Source: Flavicella sp.
Lineage (GTDB): Bacteria; Bacteroidota; Bacteroidia; Flavobacteriales; Flavobacteriaceae
NCBI RefSeq assembly: GCF_029238425.1
Contig: NZ_JAQWGB010000017.1
Location: forward strand, 1 to 64,000
Reading direction: 5' to 3'
Length of the DNA stretch: 64,000 nucleotides
Shown here in pieces: positions 1 through 8,299 of the stretch (its first letter is position 1; every line of letters starts with the position of its first letter). Made by a program: the position numbers and the translations under genes. The notes beneath the pieces were generated by a model. That model worked only from the letters and a program-made list of their open reading frames with translations. It did not search any database and had not been told where the DNA came from.

Positions 1-677
1 ATCATAAGCCAACCCACACTGTCTCCCGCATTGAATATTTGTTGGAAGCAAGTAAAGGGAATATGAACACTATTTTCATTATCGAACTCGCCACTTTTGA
101 AAACTCCAATAACGTGAAAGTTAATATTATTAATTAATACATTAGAACCGACTGCTTCTTCATCTTTTTGATATAATTGTTTGAAGATTTCTTCTGAAAT
201 TACTACAACCTTTCTTCTTTCTTTGATGTCTTTTTCATTTATAAAACGACCAAAACTCATGTTTTTCTTCTGTACTCGGTTGAGGTGTGGATAGTCACCA
301 AATACGGTAAAATCAGCGGTTTCAAAATTTCTTGATAGGGTTCCGTTTCTGGCATGTCTTGGTACAACGAAATCAACACCAGGAACTTCATTTTTTATTT
401 TTTCCATATCACTCAACTTGATACGAACTCTTCTGTTTTCTTGAAATCCTTTGAAGGGCATACTTGTTCTTTGTCCCCAAATAAAGACACTGTTGGTTGC
501 TAGGTTTCCGAACAATCGATTGAAGGAATTCTCCATCCCCTTAGCGCTACCTAAAAGAGTAACGAGTAGAAATATTCCCCAAGTAACACCAATGATAGTA
601 ACCATGGTACGCAGTTTGTTTTTACGAATGCTTTCGTAAATTTCTTGCCAGGTATCACTTTCAAATAAAAACTTCAT
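1..677 (-). CDS. ABC transporter permease, MacB/FtsX type (partial, C-terminal part off the left edge)
   Basis: About 225 N-terminal residues are visible, reading from ATG at 677-675. The N-terminus has a short cytoplasmic stretch (SDTWQEIYESIRKNKLRT), a first membrane helix at about residues 22-43, and then the extracytoplasmic core typical of MacB-type permeases. The C-terminal FtsX domain with three more helices lies beyond base 1. MacB-type permeases act with a cytoplasmic ATPase and a periplasmic adaptor in efflux or lipoprotein release; the substrate cannot be told here. It lies 13 bases downstream of a paralogous permease on the same strand, so the two are very probably co-transcribed and may form a heterodimer. 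No ATPase gene is visible; it may lie to the left. Confidence 0.85.
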   Translation of the reverse strand, partial: MKFLFESDTWQEIYESIRKNKLRTMVTIIGVTWGIFLLVTLLGSAKGMENSFNRLFGNLATNSVFIWGQRTSMPFKGFQENRRVRIKLSDMEKIKNEVPGVDFVVPRHARNGTLSRNFETADFTVFGDYPHLNRVQKKNMSFGRFINEKDIKERRKVVVISEEIFKQLYQKDEEAVGSNVLINNINFHVIGVFKSGEFDNENSVHIPFTCFQQIFNAGDSVGWLM

Positions 678-690
678 TCTTTGGTATAAA

Positions 691-1920
691 TTAATCGTTT
701 CTTAAGGCAACTATGGGTTTGATTCTTGCGGCTCTTTTTGCAGGTAAATATCCAGCAAAGCAACCGGCTATGATCAAAATAATCATGGCAGATACCACTA
801 AATTAGAGCTTACACTTGGGTCTGTGATAAAATAATCTTCTAAACTGTCTCCAATTAAAGACAAGGTTCCTATTCCAATAAGCATACCAACATAACCAGC
901 AATAGAGGTGATCACAATTGATTCCAAAAGAATAATCATTACAATAGAACCAGGTTTTGCTCCCAAAACTTTTCTGATACCAAGTTCTTTGGTTCTTTCT
1001 TTGACTATATAAACCATGATATTGCTTATTCCCACGATTCCAGCAATAAGACTACCAAATCCGATAAAAATGACCATCAAGCCAATAACAAAAGTCATTT
1101 GGTTAATATCTCTTCTTCTCTCAGCAAAATTAACAGTACGTATGGCTCTTTGATCGTTGGGTGCAACTGAAAAACGTTCTTTGAAATCTTCTGTTAGTTT
1201 CTTGCTGAATGCCAAGGTTTGAGCATAATTCATTTTGGGACTGTAGGCAATTCTAATCTCTTTGATATATTCTTTGTTTGAAAAGATGCTTTGAGCCGTA
1301 GTGACAGGCATATAAATCAAACGTTCTTCATTATCGCCACCATCATCCTCAAAGGTCCCAATGACTTGAAAAGAGATTCCTTGTAGTGTGATTTGTTTAC
1401 CAATGGGGTTTTTGTTTCCGAATAGATCTTCAACCACTAATCTACCTATCACAACATATTTTAATTTTTTATCTATGTCATTATTGTTGAGGTATCTTCC
1501 ATAAACAACTTTCGTGTTTTCTAAGTATTGATGATCCGGATGTACGGCTCTGATATTATAGTCGTTCTTTTTTCCTTTGTAAGAGCCGGTGAAATTTTTG
1601 TAAACACGGGCTGTTATAAATTGAATTTTATCGTCGTATTTATGTTTGACGTATTCATAATCTTCATTGCTGAAATTGATGCGTTTACCTGTCTGATTTC
1701 CTTTGTAGGGTTTAGAGGTTCTACCAGATCTAAGAAATATGGTATTGCTAGCATCATCTGAAAAGAAACCAGAAAAAGTGTTTTGCAAACCATTGGATAT
1801 ACCTGACAGCAGAGTGAAAATCAGAATCGCAAAAAGTATGGTAAATCCGGACAGAATGCTTCTAAGCTTATTTTTATTTATGCTTTGAAAAATTTCATTC
1901 CAAAGATCTGTGTTAAACAT
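691..1920 (-). CDS. ABC transporter permease, MacB/FtsX type
   Basis: A complete 409-residue permease. The N-terminal cytoplasmic segment (NEIFQSINKNKLRSILSG) leads into helix 1 at about 20-42. A periplasmic core of about 230 residues follows, and then an FtsX domain with three helices at about 280-310, 330-355 and 370-395. The cytoplasmic loop ERTKELGIRKVLGA carries the charged coupling motif found in this family between the first two FtsX helices. The length and order match MacB-like permeases that lack a fused ATPase. It is first in the minus-strand operon, 13 bases ahead of the second permease. A TAnnTTTG element about 40 bases upstream of the start fits as its promoter. Substrate is unknown. 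Confidence 0.88.
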   Translation of the reverse strand: MFNTDLWNEIFQSINKNKLRSILSGFTILFAILIFTLLSGISNGLQNTFSGFFSDDASNTIFLRSGRTSKPYKGNQTGKRINFSNEDYEYVKHKYDDKIQFITARVYKNFTGSYKGKKNDYNIRAVHPDHQYLENTKVVYGRYLNNNDIDKKLKYVVIGRLVVEDLFGNKNPIGKQITLQGISFQVIGTFEDDGGDNEERLIYMPVTTAQSIFSNKEYIKEIRIAYSPKMNYAQTLAFSKKLTEDFKERFSVAPNDQRAIRTVNFAERRRDINQMTFVIGLMVIFIGFGSLIAGIVGISNIMVYIVKERTKELGIRKVLGAKPGSIVMIILLESIVITSIAGYVGMLIGIGTLSLIGDSLEDYFITDPSVSSNLVVSAMIILIIAGCFAGYLPAKRAARIKPIVALRND

Positions 1921-1957
1921 AGCAAGAACAGTCTAAGAGTTAGATTAATAGGTTCAT

Positions 1958-1965
1958 CAAATTTA
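1958..1965 (-). promoter_or_regulatory. Promoter -7 element for the ABC permease operon
   Basis: Read on the minus strand the bases are TAAATTTG, an exact match to the Bacteroidota consensus TAnnTTTG. They lie 37 bases upstream of the ATG at 1920, predicting a leader of about 30 nt. I do not see a convincing TTG -33 box at the right spacing. Confidence 0.55.
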
Positions 1966-2018
1966 ATAATATAAACGCTTGCAGCTTTAGAAAAACTGTA
2001 AACTTTTGTTAAAAACTA

Positions 2019-2050
2019 AACTTTTACCCTTTAGGCAAAGGGTAAAAGTT
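2019..2050. other. Perfect 14-bp hairpin in the divergent intergenic region
   Basis: AACTTTTACCCTTT at 2019-2032 is the exact reverse complement of 2037-2050, with loop AGGC. Neither side has a clear T-run that would make it a good intrinsic terminator. It lies between the two divergent promoter elements (1958-1965 minus, 2205-2212 plus), so it is probably outside both transcripts and could be an operator or a remnant element. The rest of the 329-base gap between the permease and sucD shows nothing else I can name. Confidence 0.5.
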
Positions 2051-2185
2051 GCTGTTGAACCATATTTAGACCTGTTAAATGTGTGTTTTTTGATAAAACC
2101 TAAATTTTGTGCATCTGAAATAAAGGATTTATAGATAATTCTAGGTTAGAAATTAGGAAATATTAAAACTTAGGGATACTGCTCG

Positions 2186-2212
2186 TTGTTCAAGAAAATA
2201 TCGATACTTTTG
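2186..2212 (+). promoter_or_regulatory. sucD promoter
   Basis: TTG at 2186-2188 and TACTTTTG at 2205-2212 match the Bacteroidota -33/-7 pattern with a 16-base spacer, slightly short of the usual 17-23. Transcription would start near 2219, leaving a leader of about 30 nt before the ATG at 2250. Confidence 0.6.
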
Positions 2213-2249
2213 TTTTCTCACAAACTAAAAAATAAACAAAACTTCTACT

Positions 2250-3122
2250 ATGAGCGTTTTAGTAAATAAAGATTCAAAAATTATTGTTCAAGGATTCACA
2301 GGTAAGGAAGGTACTTTCCATGCTGGTCAAATGATTGATTACGGAACCAATGTTGTTGGTGGTGTAACTCCAGGAAAAGGAGGTCAAGAGCATTTGGGTA
2401 AGCCTGTATTTAACACAGTTGCTGATGCAGTTGAAAAAGCGGGAGCTGATACAACGTTAATTTTTGTTCCACCAGCATTTGGTGCAGATGCTATTATGGA
2501 AGCTGCGGATGCAGGAATCAAAGTGATTATCTGTATTACTGAGGGAATTCCTACGGCTGATATGGTAAAAGTAAAAGCTTATTTAGAAGGAAAAGAAGCT
2601 CGTTTGGTTGGACCTAACTGTCCAGGTGTTATTACTCCGGATGAGGCAAAAGTAGGGATCATGCCAGGATTTATCTTCAAAAAAGGTAATGTAGGTATCG
2701 TTTCTAAATCAGGTACTTTAACTTATGAAGCTGCTGATCAAGTTGTAAAACAAGGATTTGGAATTACAACAGCAATTGGTATTGGAGGAGATCCAATTAT
2801 TGGAACTTCTACAAAAGAAGCTGTTGAGTTGTTGATGAACGATGAAGAAACGGAAGCAATTGTTATGATTGGTGAAATTGGAGGTCAGTTAGAAGCTGAT
2901 GCTGCAAAATGGATCAAAGAAACTGGAAACAAAAAACCAGTTATTGGATTTATTGCAGGTCAAACTGCACCAGCAGGAAGAACAATGGGACATGCAGGAG
3001 CAATTGTTGGTGGAGCAGATGATACTGCGCAAGCTAAGATGGCTATCTTAAGAGAAAATGGAATTCACGTAGTAGATTCTCCAGCTAAAATTGGTGAAAT
3101 GGTTGCTAGCGTGTTGAAATAA
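2250..3122 (+). CDS. sucD: Succinyl-CoA synthetase (ADP-forming) subunit alpha
   Basis: This 290-residue protein is the alpha subunit of succinate-CoA ligase in the TCA cycle; it binds CoA and carries the phosphohistidine. Residues 1-125 form the CoA-binding Rossmann domain ([28 protein letters not shown]). [10 protein letters not shown] at 121-130 is a family signature. The active-site histidine is His248 in [13 protein letters not shown], close to position 246 of the E. coli protein. Length is normal (about 290). The beta subunit gene sucC is not adjacent, so the subunits are encoded at separate loci. Its own promoter lies upstream and a strong terminator downstream, so it looks monocistronic. 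Confidence 0.97.
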   Translation: MSVLVNKDSKIIVQGFTGKEGTFHAGQMIDYGTNVVGGVTPGKGGQEHLGKPVFNTVADAVEKAGADTTLIFVPPAFGADAIMEAADAGIKVIICITEGIPTADMVKVKAYLEGKEARLVGPNCPGVITPDEAKVGIMPGFIFKKGNVGIVSKSGTLTYEAADQVVKQGFGITTAIGIGGDPIIGTSTKEAVELLMNDEETEAIVMIGEIGGQLEADAAKWIKETGNKKPVIGFIAGQTAPAGRTMGHAGAIVGGADDTAQAKMAILRENGIHVVDSPAKIGEMVASVLK

Positions 3123-3142
3123 TATAGGTTTTAAATCGCCTG

Positions 3143-3186
3143 AAACGGTCTATATCTTTTATTAGGTATAGACCGTTTTGTTTTTT
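3143..3186 (+). terminator. Intrinsic terminator after sucD
   Basis: A perfect 12-bp stem (3143-3154 with 3167-3178), a 12-nt loop, and a following T-rich run to 3186. It lies 20 bases after the sucD stop. Confidence 0.85.
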
Positions 3187-3265
3187 ATAATGTTGTGAAC
3201 TAATGCATTGCATGGCTGTGTGGCGTTTTTAGAATCAATCTACTATATGTTTGTGTTGGTTTGAG

Positions 3266-3273
3266 TATATTTG
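3266..3273 (+). promoter_or_regulatory. fabG promoter -7 element
   Basis: TATATTTG is an exact TAnnTTTG match 23 bases before the ATG at 3297. An upstream TTG codon at 3261 would extend the reading frame, but the promoter lies across that extension, which supports ATG 3297 as the start. Confidence 0.6.
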
Positions 3274-3296
3274 CTTGCAAATTAAAAATATTGAAA

Positions 3297-4046
3297 ATGA
3301 AACTTCTTGAAAACAAAACGGCATTGATTACAGGTGCTACTAGAGGAATTGGAAAAGGAATAGCGATTACTTTCGCAAAACAAGGTGCTAACGTTGCCTT
3401 TACTTATAGCTCTTCTGTAGAAGCGGCTCAAGCTTTAGAAAAAGAATTAGAAGAATTAGGAGTAAAAGCAAAAGGATACCAATCTAATGCAGCAAAATTT
3501 GATGCAGCGCAAGAATTGGCAGCGGATGTTTTAAAAGAGTTTGGAACGATTGATGTTTTGATAAACAATGCAGGAATTACAAAAGATAATTTACTAATGA
3601 GAATTAGTGAAGAAGATTTTGATAATGTAATTGAAGTAAATTTAAAGTCGGTTTTCAATTTAACAAAAGCAGTAATTCGTCCAATGATGAAGCAGAGAGC
3701 TGGTTCAATCATCAATATGAGTTCTGTAGTGGGAGTTCAAGGAAATGCAGGGCAAACGAATTATGCAGCCTCTAAGGCTGGGATGTTAGGATTTACAAAA
3801 TCTGTAGCCTTAGAATTAGGGTCGCGTAATATCCGATGTAATTCAATTGCACCAGGTTTTATTGAAACTGAAATGACAGCAAAATTGGATGAAAAAGTGG
3901 TAGATGGTTGGAGACAAGCAATTCCACTAAAAAGAGGAGGTTCTCCTGAAGATATTGCCAATGCATGTGTGTTTTTAGCATCTGATATGTCAGCTTATAT
4001 TACAGGTCAAACATTGAATGTTGACGGTGGTATGATCACTGCATAA
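3297..4046 (+). CDS. fabG: 3-oxoacyl-[acyl-carrier-protein] reductase
   Basis: A 249-residue short-chain dehydrogenase. It catalyses the NADPH-dependent first reduction in type II fatty acid elongation in the cytoplasm. Visible features are the cofactor loop TGATRGIG (12-19), NNAG (90-93), Asn115, and the catalytic Ser143, Tyr156 and Lys160 (NMSSVVG, TNYAASKAG). The segment GNAGQTNYAASKAG is typical of FabG rather than other SDRs. The C-terminal Rossmann/tetramer segment ITGQTLNVDGGM is also typical. I chose ATG 3297 because the protein then begins as FabG does and the promoter -7 box lies in the upstream extension. A terminator follows. It is not clustered with other fab genes here. Confidence 0.93.
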   Translation: MKLLENKTALITGATRGIGKGIAITFAKQGANVAFTYSSSVEAAQALEKELEELGVKAKGYQSNAAKFDAAQELAADVLKEFGTIDVLINNAGITKDNLLMRISEEDFDNVIEVNLKSVFNLTKAVIRPMMKQRAGSIINMSSVVGVQGNAGQTNYAASKAGMLGFTKSVALELGSRNIRCNSIAPGFIETEMTAKLDEKVVDGWRQAIPLKRGGSPEDIANACVFLASDMSAYITGQTLNVDGGMITA

Positions 4047-4061
4047 TATATAAAGTACTTA

Positions 4062-4105
4062 AAAAGAAAGCTATTGTGATTGTTTGCAATAGCTTTCTTT
4101 TGTTA
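4062..4105 (+). terminator. Intrinsic terminator after fabG
   Basis: A 15-bp stem (4062-4076 with 4087-4101), loop of 10, ending in a T-rich stretch. manA starts 22 bases further on, so its promoter must overlap this region or transcription reads through. Confidence 0.75.
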
Positions 4106-4122
4106 TATTTATAAAAAAAAGT

Positions 4123-5106
4123 ATGGAAAAGAAGGCAATTGGACTGTTGAAATTTCAACCCATATTTCAATATAGAATTTGGGGAGGAGAAAAATTAAAG
4201 ACTGTTTTACATAAAAATTATACCGAAACCAAGATTGGAGAAAGTTGGGAGATTTCTGGGGTTCCTGGGAATGAAACTTTAGTGGGTGAGGGGATTCATA
4301 TTGGAGAGTCTTTAAAATCATTAACAAAAAGTTTTGGAGCTAATTTTGTAGGAGAAAAGTGTTTTGATCAGTACGGAAATGAATTTCCAATTCTGATTAA
4401 ATTTATTGACGCTGCTAAGCCTTTATCTGTTCAGGTACATCCTGATGATGCTCTTGCCAAAGAACGTCATGACAGTCTTGGGAAAAACGAGATGTGGTTT
4501 ATCATGGATTCGGAGAAAGGTGCAGATTTGATTGTTGGCTTCAATAAAAAGATGGATAAGGGGTCTTATCAAAAAAGTATTGCTGATGGAGCCTTAATGT
4601 CAGATTTAAATTCACTACCGGTAGAAAAAGGAGAGTTGTATTATTTGCCCGCCGGAAGAGTTCATGCGATTGGACAAGGAGTTATGCTGGCGGAAATTCA
4701 ACAAACTTCAGATGTTACTTATAGGGTCTATGATTATGATCGAGTAGATGCAATTACTGGAAAGAAAAGAGAATTACATGTTGAAGAATCAATTGATGCA
4801 ATTGATTTTAGAGAAGTTGAAGAATATAGAACTGTATATCCCAAAGATAGTAATCAATCAAATTTAATGATTGATACCCCTTATTTTAAAACAAGCTATA
4901 TCAAAGCATGTAATGAATTACTGCTGTCTTACAAAGAAAATGAATCGTTTAGGATTTATATTTGTACAGAAGGAAAAGCGGTTTTAAAGATAGAGCATCA
5001 AGAGCTAGAGATAAAAAAGGGAGAAACAATTTTGATGGCTGCAAATGAAAAAAGTTTGACTATCTTGCCGTCAAGTAATGTGGAGCTATTAGAGGCTTCT
5101 TATTAA
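4123..5106 (+). CDS. manA: Mannose-6-phosphate isomerase, class I (type found in Bacteroidota and Firmicutes)
   Basis: A 327-residue zinc-dependent cupin that interconverts fructose-6-phosphate and mannose-6-phosphate, feeding GDP-mannose and glycan synthesis or mannose use. Metal-ligand motifs are visible: Gln104 and His106 in SVQVHPDD, Glu123 in KNEMWF, and the later histidine in GRVHAIGQG. The loop EIQQTSDVTYRVYDYDR is a strong signature of the short class I enzymes (about 310-330 residues). The C-terminal 80 residues form a second, diverged cupin domain. It is followed after 21 bases by the MaoC gene on the same strand and may be co-transcribed with it. Confidence 0.92.
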   Translation: MEKKAIGLLKFQPIFQYRIWGGEKLKTVLHKNYTETKIGESWEISGVPGNETLVGEGIHIGESLKSLTKSFGANFVGEKCFDQYGNEFPILIKFIDAAKPLSVQVHPDDALAKERHDSLGKNEMWFIMDSEKGADLIVGFNKKMDKGSYQKSIADGALMSDLNSLPVEKGELYYLPAGRVHAIGQGVMLAEIQQTSDVTYRVYDYDRVDAITGKKRELHVEESIDAIDFREVEEYRTVYPKDSNQSNLMIDTPYFKTSYIKACNELLLSYKENESFRIYICTEGKAVLKIEHQELEIKKGETILMAANEKSLTILPSSNVELLEASY

Positions 5107-5127
5107 GTAATCAACTAAAATAAAAAT

Positions 5128-5595
5128 ATGAGTGTAGTTATTATTAATAGTTTTGATGAATACAAAGCTTTCGAAGGGAAAGTGATTGGAACTTCAGAAT
5201 ATTTAAAAATTTCACAGGACCAAATCGGTCAGTTTGCTGATGCGACATTAGATCATCAGTGGATCCACTTGGATAAAGAAAGAGCAGAAAAAGAAAGTCC
5301 ATTCAAGTCTACCATTGCACATGGGTATTTAACCTTATCATTATTGCCTTATTTGTGGGAACAAATTGCGGAGGTTAGAAATAACAAAATGATGGTAAAC
5401 TATGGTATAGAGAACTTTAAGTTTGTGAAACCTGTTTTAGTGGATAGCGAAATACGTTTGGTGGCTTCTTTAAAATCTATAGTAGATTTAAGAGGGACAT
5501 CTAAAGCTGTGTTGAATGTTACTATTGAAATAAAAGGCGAAAGAAAACCTGCTGCTCAGGGGGATATTATATTCTTGTATACGTTTACCAATTAA
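5128..5595 (+). CDS. MaoC family dehydratase / (R)-specific enoyl-CoA hydratase-like protein
   Basis: A 155-residue single hotdog-domain protein. Asp42 and His47 in DATLDHQWIHLD have the D-x4-H spacing of the hydratase 2 active site, and FKSTIAHGYLTLSLLP supplies the conserved helix. Family members hydrate trans-2-enoyl-CoA to (R)-3-hydroxyacyl-CoA; the substrate here is unknown. It lies 21 bases after manA. Its stop codon is immediately followed by the start of the next small gene, so translational coupling is likely. Confidence 0.85.
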   Translation: MSVVIINSFDEYKAFEGKVIGTSEYLKISQDQIGQFADATLDHQWIHLDKERAEKESPFKSTIAHGYLTLSLLPYLWEQIAEVRNNKMMVNYGIENFKFVKPVLVDSEIRLVASLKSIVDLRGTSKAVLNVTIEIKGERKPAAQGDIIFLYTFTN

Positions 5596-5880
5596 ATGGA
5601 ACTGCGTTTGAAAGAAAAAATAATGGCGAATATTGATATGTTCGCCATTTCTGATTTTTGTCCGAATGGTGGTTGGCCGAAATTTGACAATTTGTCAATT
5701 AAAATTTACAAAGAAGAACAATTGCCGGATGGCATTTTATTTGATGTAGAATTGTTCTATGACTGTGAATTTGCAGGTTGCTGTTTCATACCAGGCGGAG
5801 AAAACTATACTAGATTAAGAAAAAATATAAAAGTATCGGATACCATGTTTATGGTGTTGAACGAAGAAATTAATAATTAA
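5596..5880 (+). CDS. Small Cys-containing protein of unknown function
   Basis: I do not recognise this 94-residue protein. It starts at an ATG directly abutting the maoC stop; an alternative ATG at 5623, preceded by an A-rich stretch, would give 85 residues. No signal peptide or membrane helix is evident. Four cysteines occur, one in SDFCPNGGWP and three in YDCEFAGCCF, so a metal site or disulfides are possible. It sits between MaoC and an SPFH protein on the same strand, 16 bases before the latter, which argues that it is a real operon member. Confidence 0.55.
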   Translation: MELRLKEKIMANIDMFAISDFCPNGGWPKFDNLSIKIYKEEQLPDGILFDVELFYDCEFAGCCFIPGGENYTRLRKNIKVSDTMFMVLNEEINN

Positions 5881-5896
5881 CTAAAAATAAAATAAT

Positions 5897-6730
5897 ATGA
5901 GTAATAATCAATTAGATATACGTTTTCCAAAAGGAGGAGCTGTTTTTATAATAGTTGCTGTTTTTGCTGTCATTTTTTTCTCAAAGGCAACTGTTACTAT
6001 AGGATCAGGAGAAGCTGGAGTATTGTATAAAACATTTGGAGGAGGAGTTGTAACGGATAAACCAGCCTTAGGTGAGGGGTTTCATTTAGTAGCACCTTGG
6101 AATAAAGTAATTATTTATGAAGTACGTCAACAAGAGTTGTTGGAAAAGATGAAGGTTTTATCCTCTAATGGTTTGGATATTTTACTAGAATTGAGTGCTT
6201 GGTACCAACCGGATGCAAATCAATTAGGTTTATTGCACCAAAAGAAAGGGCAAAGTTATTTAGATAGAGTTATCAAACCTTCAATTAGATCTGCTGCAAG
6301 AAGTGTGGTAGGAAGATACACACCCGAACAAATTTATTCTAGTAAGAGGGATGCAATTCAAGAGGAAATATTTGAAGAAACTAAAATTATTTTGGATGAG
6401 CAGTTTGTACAATTGAATGAAGTGTTAGTTAGAGATGTAACATTGCCTCCAACGATAAAAACGGCGATTGAAAATAAATTGAAGCAAGAGCAAGAATTCT
6501 TAGAATATGAATTTACAATCCAAAAGGCTCAAAAAGAAGCAGAGAGACAAAGAATTGATGCGGAAGGAAAAGCAGCAGCAAATAGAATCTTAAATCAATC
6601 TTTGACTGATAATATTTTAAAAGAAAAAGGAATTCAGGCTACAGTAGAACTGGCAAAATCTCCAAATTCTAAGGTGATTGTTGTAGGAAGTGGAAAGGAA
6701 GGTTTGCCATTAATTTTGGGAAATAACTAA
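5897..6730 (+). CDS. SPFH/prohibitin family membrane protein
   Basis: A 277-residue prohibitin-like protein. One N-terminal membrane helix (about 13-31) is followed by the SPFH/Band 7 domain (about 35-205; GEGFHLVAPWNKVIIYEV, RSAARSVVGRYTPEQIYSSK) and a charged coiled coil at about 205-250 (KAQKEAERQRIDAEGKAAANR). Prohibitins form large ring assemblies on membranes and act as scaffolds, often tied to membrane proteases such as FtsH. The size is close to eukaryotic prohibitins (about 275). It is followed one base later by a small membrane protein, which suggests a functional link. No NfeD partner is present. Confidence 0.88.
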   Translation: MSNNQLDIRFPKGGAVFIIVAVFAVIFFSKATVTIGSGEAGVLYKTFGGGVVTDKPALGEGFHLVAPWNKVIIYEVRQQELLEKMKVLSSNGLDILLELSAWYQPDANQLGLLHQKKGQSYLDRVIKPSIRSAARSVVGRYTPEQIYSSKRDAIQEEIFEETKIILDEQFVQLNEVLVRDVTLPPTIKTAIENKLKQEQEFLEYEFTIQKAQKEAERQRIDAEGKAAANRILNQSLTDNILKEKGIQATVELAKSPNSKVIVVGSGKEGLPLILGNN

Positions 6731-6731
6731 A

Positions 6732-7157
6732 ATGGAAAAAAGGAAAAAAATAAATATTGCACTCGCAGTATTGTATGTTTTATTTGCAATAGTTCAGTTA
6801 AACGACCCTGATCCAATAGAGTGGTTTTTATTGTACTTTTTTGTAGCAGTATTTTGTGTGGTTGCTAATTTTGTAGTGCTGCCTAAAAAACTATTGTTAG
6901 GGTTAATTGTAGCTTATTTGTTGTATTCAGGGTATTATTTTTCTTATTTCATGGACTGGATTCAAATAGAGCACAAGGAAGAACTTTTTGGGAAAATGGT
7001 TTATGAAAAACCTTATTTAGAAGGAACCCGTGAGTTTCTAGGTTTGCTGATTGCCGCAGCGGGTTTGTTTTATCTGTATGTAAAAGTACCTTCTGAAAAT
7101 AAACAATCAATTGATGTGTTTTGCAACAAAGTAACCGGTGGCAAAACAACCTTGTAA
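6732..7157 (+). CDS. TMEM220-like four-helix membrane protein
   Basis: This 141-residue protein has about four hydrophobic segments (8-22, 30-50, 57-75, 105-122). The sequence VQLNDPDPIEWFLLYFF at about 21-37 resembles the conserved N-terminal motif of the TMEM220 family; the function of that family is not known to me. It starts one base after the SPFH gene stop, so it is very likely co-transcribed. Its last 51 bases overlap the 3' end of the convergent flavoprotein gene on the minus strand. Confidence 0.65.
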   Translation: MEKRKKINIALAVLYVLFAIVQLNDPDPIEWFLLYFFVAVFCVVANFVVLPKKLLLGLIVAYLLYSGYYFSYFMDWIQIEHKEELFGKMVYEKPYLEGTREFLGLLIAAAGLFYLYVKVPSENKQSIDVFCNKVTGGKTTL

Positions 7158-8291
7158 TAAAAAACCACCAGTAATGGTGTCCCAATCAAACATCTCCCCA
7201 GCAATAAATATGTTGGGGATTTTTTTTAAGGAAAGATCTGCATTTAGTTCTTCTAAAGGAACTCCGCCGGTTGTAGAAATCGCTTCCTCAATAGGTCTCA
7301 ATCCTTCAATAGGAATAGCAAGCCTTTTCAAGGCTTTGACAAAACGAATTGGGTTTATGTACGTTTCTTTGTCAGTAAAAGATTTTATCAAAGCGATTTG
7401 AGCTTTGTTCAAATTATAAACATAACCATAGTTTTTAGGCTGTGTGGTACTGGTTAGTTTTGATATTAATTCTTTTTCGGTATTGAAAGGTTTTAAATCA
7501 ATTGAAATTGTTGTTTGTCCTTTTTTTAACAAAGTCCCTATTGCATTTGCTAAAGGGTATATAGCATTTCCTTCTAATCCGTAAGTGGAGATGACGGCTT
7601 CACCTTTTACGATTTTATCTTGAAAAGTAATCCTAATGTTTTTTAATGGAGTTCCTATATGTTGTGCTATAGGCTTGTTATTATAATTCACAATAATCCC
7701 ACAATTGGAAGGTTCAAAAGTGGATGTTTTTATGTTGTTTTTTTGCATTAAGTGCGTCCATAAACCATCTGAGCCTGTAATAGACCATGAAGCACCTCCT
7801 AGGGCAAAAATACAAGTGTCAAATTCTTTTGAAAACTTTGAGGTTTTATTATTAAAAGTGATAGAGCTTTTATTGAAATCGATCATTTCATGTTCTAGGT
7901 AGATAGAAACATTTTGTTTGATCATTCTCTGTTTTAAGGCGTTCAATACTTCAATCGGTTTGATTCCTTTTTCTGGAAAAATTCTACCACTTGACCCTAC
8001 ATAGGTAGGGATCCCTAATTCCTCTAACCAAGTCACCGTTGCTTTGGAATCAAATGATTTTAAAATATTAGTAAATAAATAGTTAGGTGTGTACTTGGAG
8101 GAAAGCTCTTTATCAATCAAACTGTTGCTTAGGTTAAAACCTCCTTTGCCTGCCACCAAAAACTTACGACCTAAGGTTTTTCCCTTTTCAAATAGTGATA
8201 CCTTGTGTGTTTTACTCAGTTCAATAGCTGCCATCATTCCTGCTGGTCCACCACCTACAATAATAATATTTTTCGAGTTTTCGGTTTTCAT
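7107..8291 (-). CDS. FAD-dependent oxidoreductase, PP_4765/HI0933-like flavoprotein
   Basis: A 394-residue flavoprotein. The N-terminal FAD site is IIVGGGPAGMMAAIELS (about 10-26). GRKFLVAGKGGFNLSNS (about 41-57) matches the HI0933/BaiN superfamily signature, in the variant with AGKGGFN rather than SGGGRCN, as in the PP_4765 group. The C-terminus has the second FAD contact, IFIAGEMFDWDTITGGF. The physiological substrate is unknown. It is third in a minus-strand operon after the aminotransferase and murB, 8 bases from murB. It overlaps the convergent TMEM220-like gene by 51 bases. Confidence 0.82.
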   Translation of the reverse strand: MKTENSKNIIIVGGGPAGMMAAIELSKTHKVSLFEKGKTLGRKFLVAGKGGFNLSNSLIDKELSSKYTPNYLFTNILKSFDSKATVTWLEELGIPTYVGSSGRIFPEKGIKPIEVLNALKQRMIKQNVSIYLEHEMIDFNKSSITFNNKTSKFSKEFDTCIFALGGASWSITGSDGLWTHLMQKNNIKTSTFEPSNCGIIVNYNNKPIAQHIGTPLKNIRITFQDKIVKGEAVISTYGLEGNAIYPLANAIGTLLKKGQTTISIDLKPFNTEKELISKLTSTTQPKNYGYVYNLNKAQIALIKSFTDKETYINPIRFVKALKRLAIPIEGLRPIEEAISTTGGVPLEELNADLSLKKIPNIFIAGEMFDWDTITGGFLLQGCFATGYFVAKHIN

Positions 8292-8299
8292 AGTAATTG

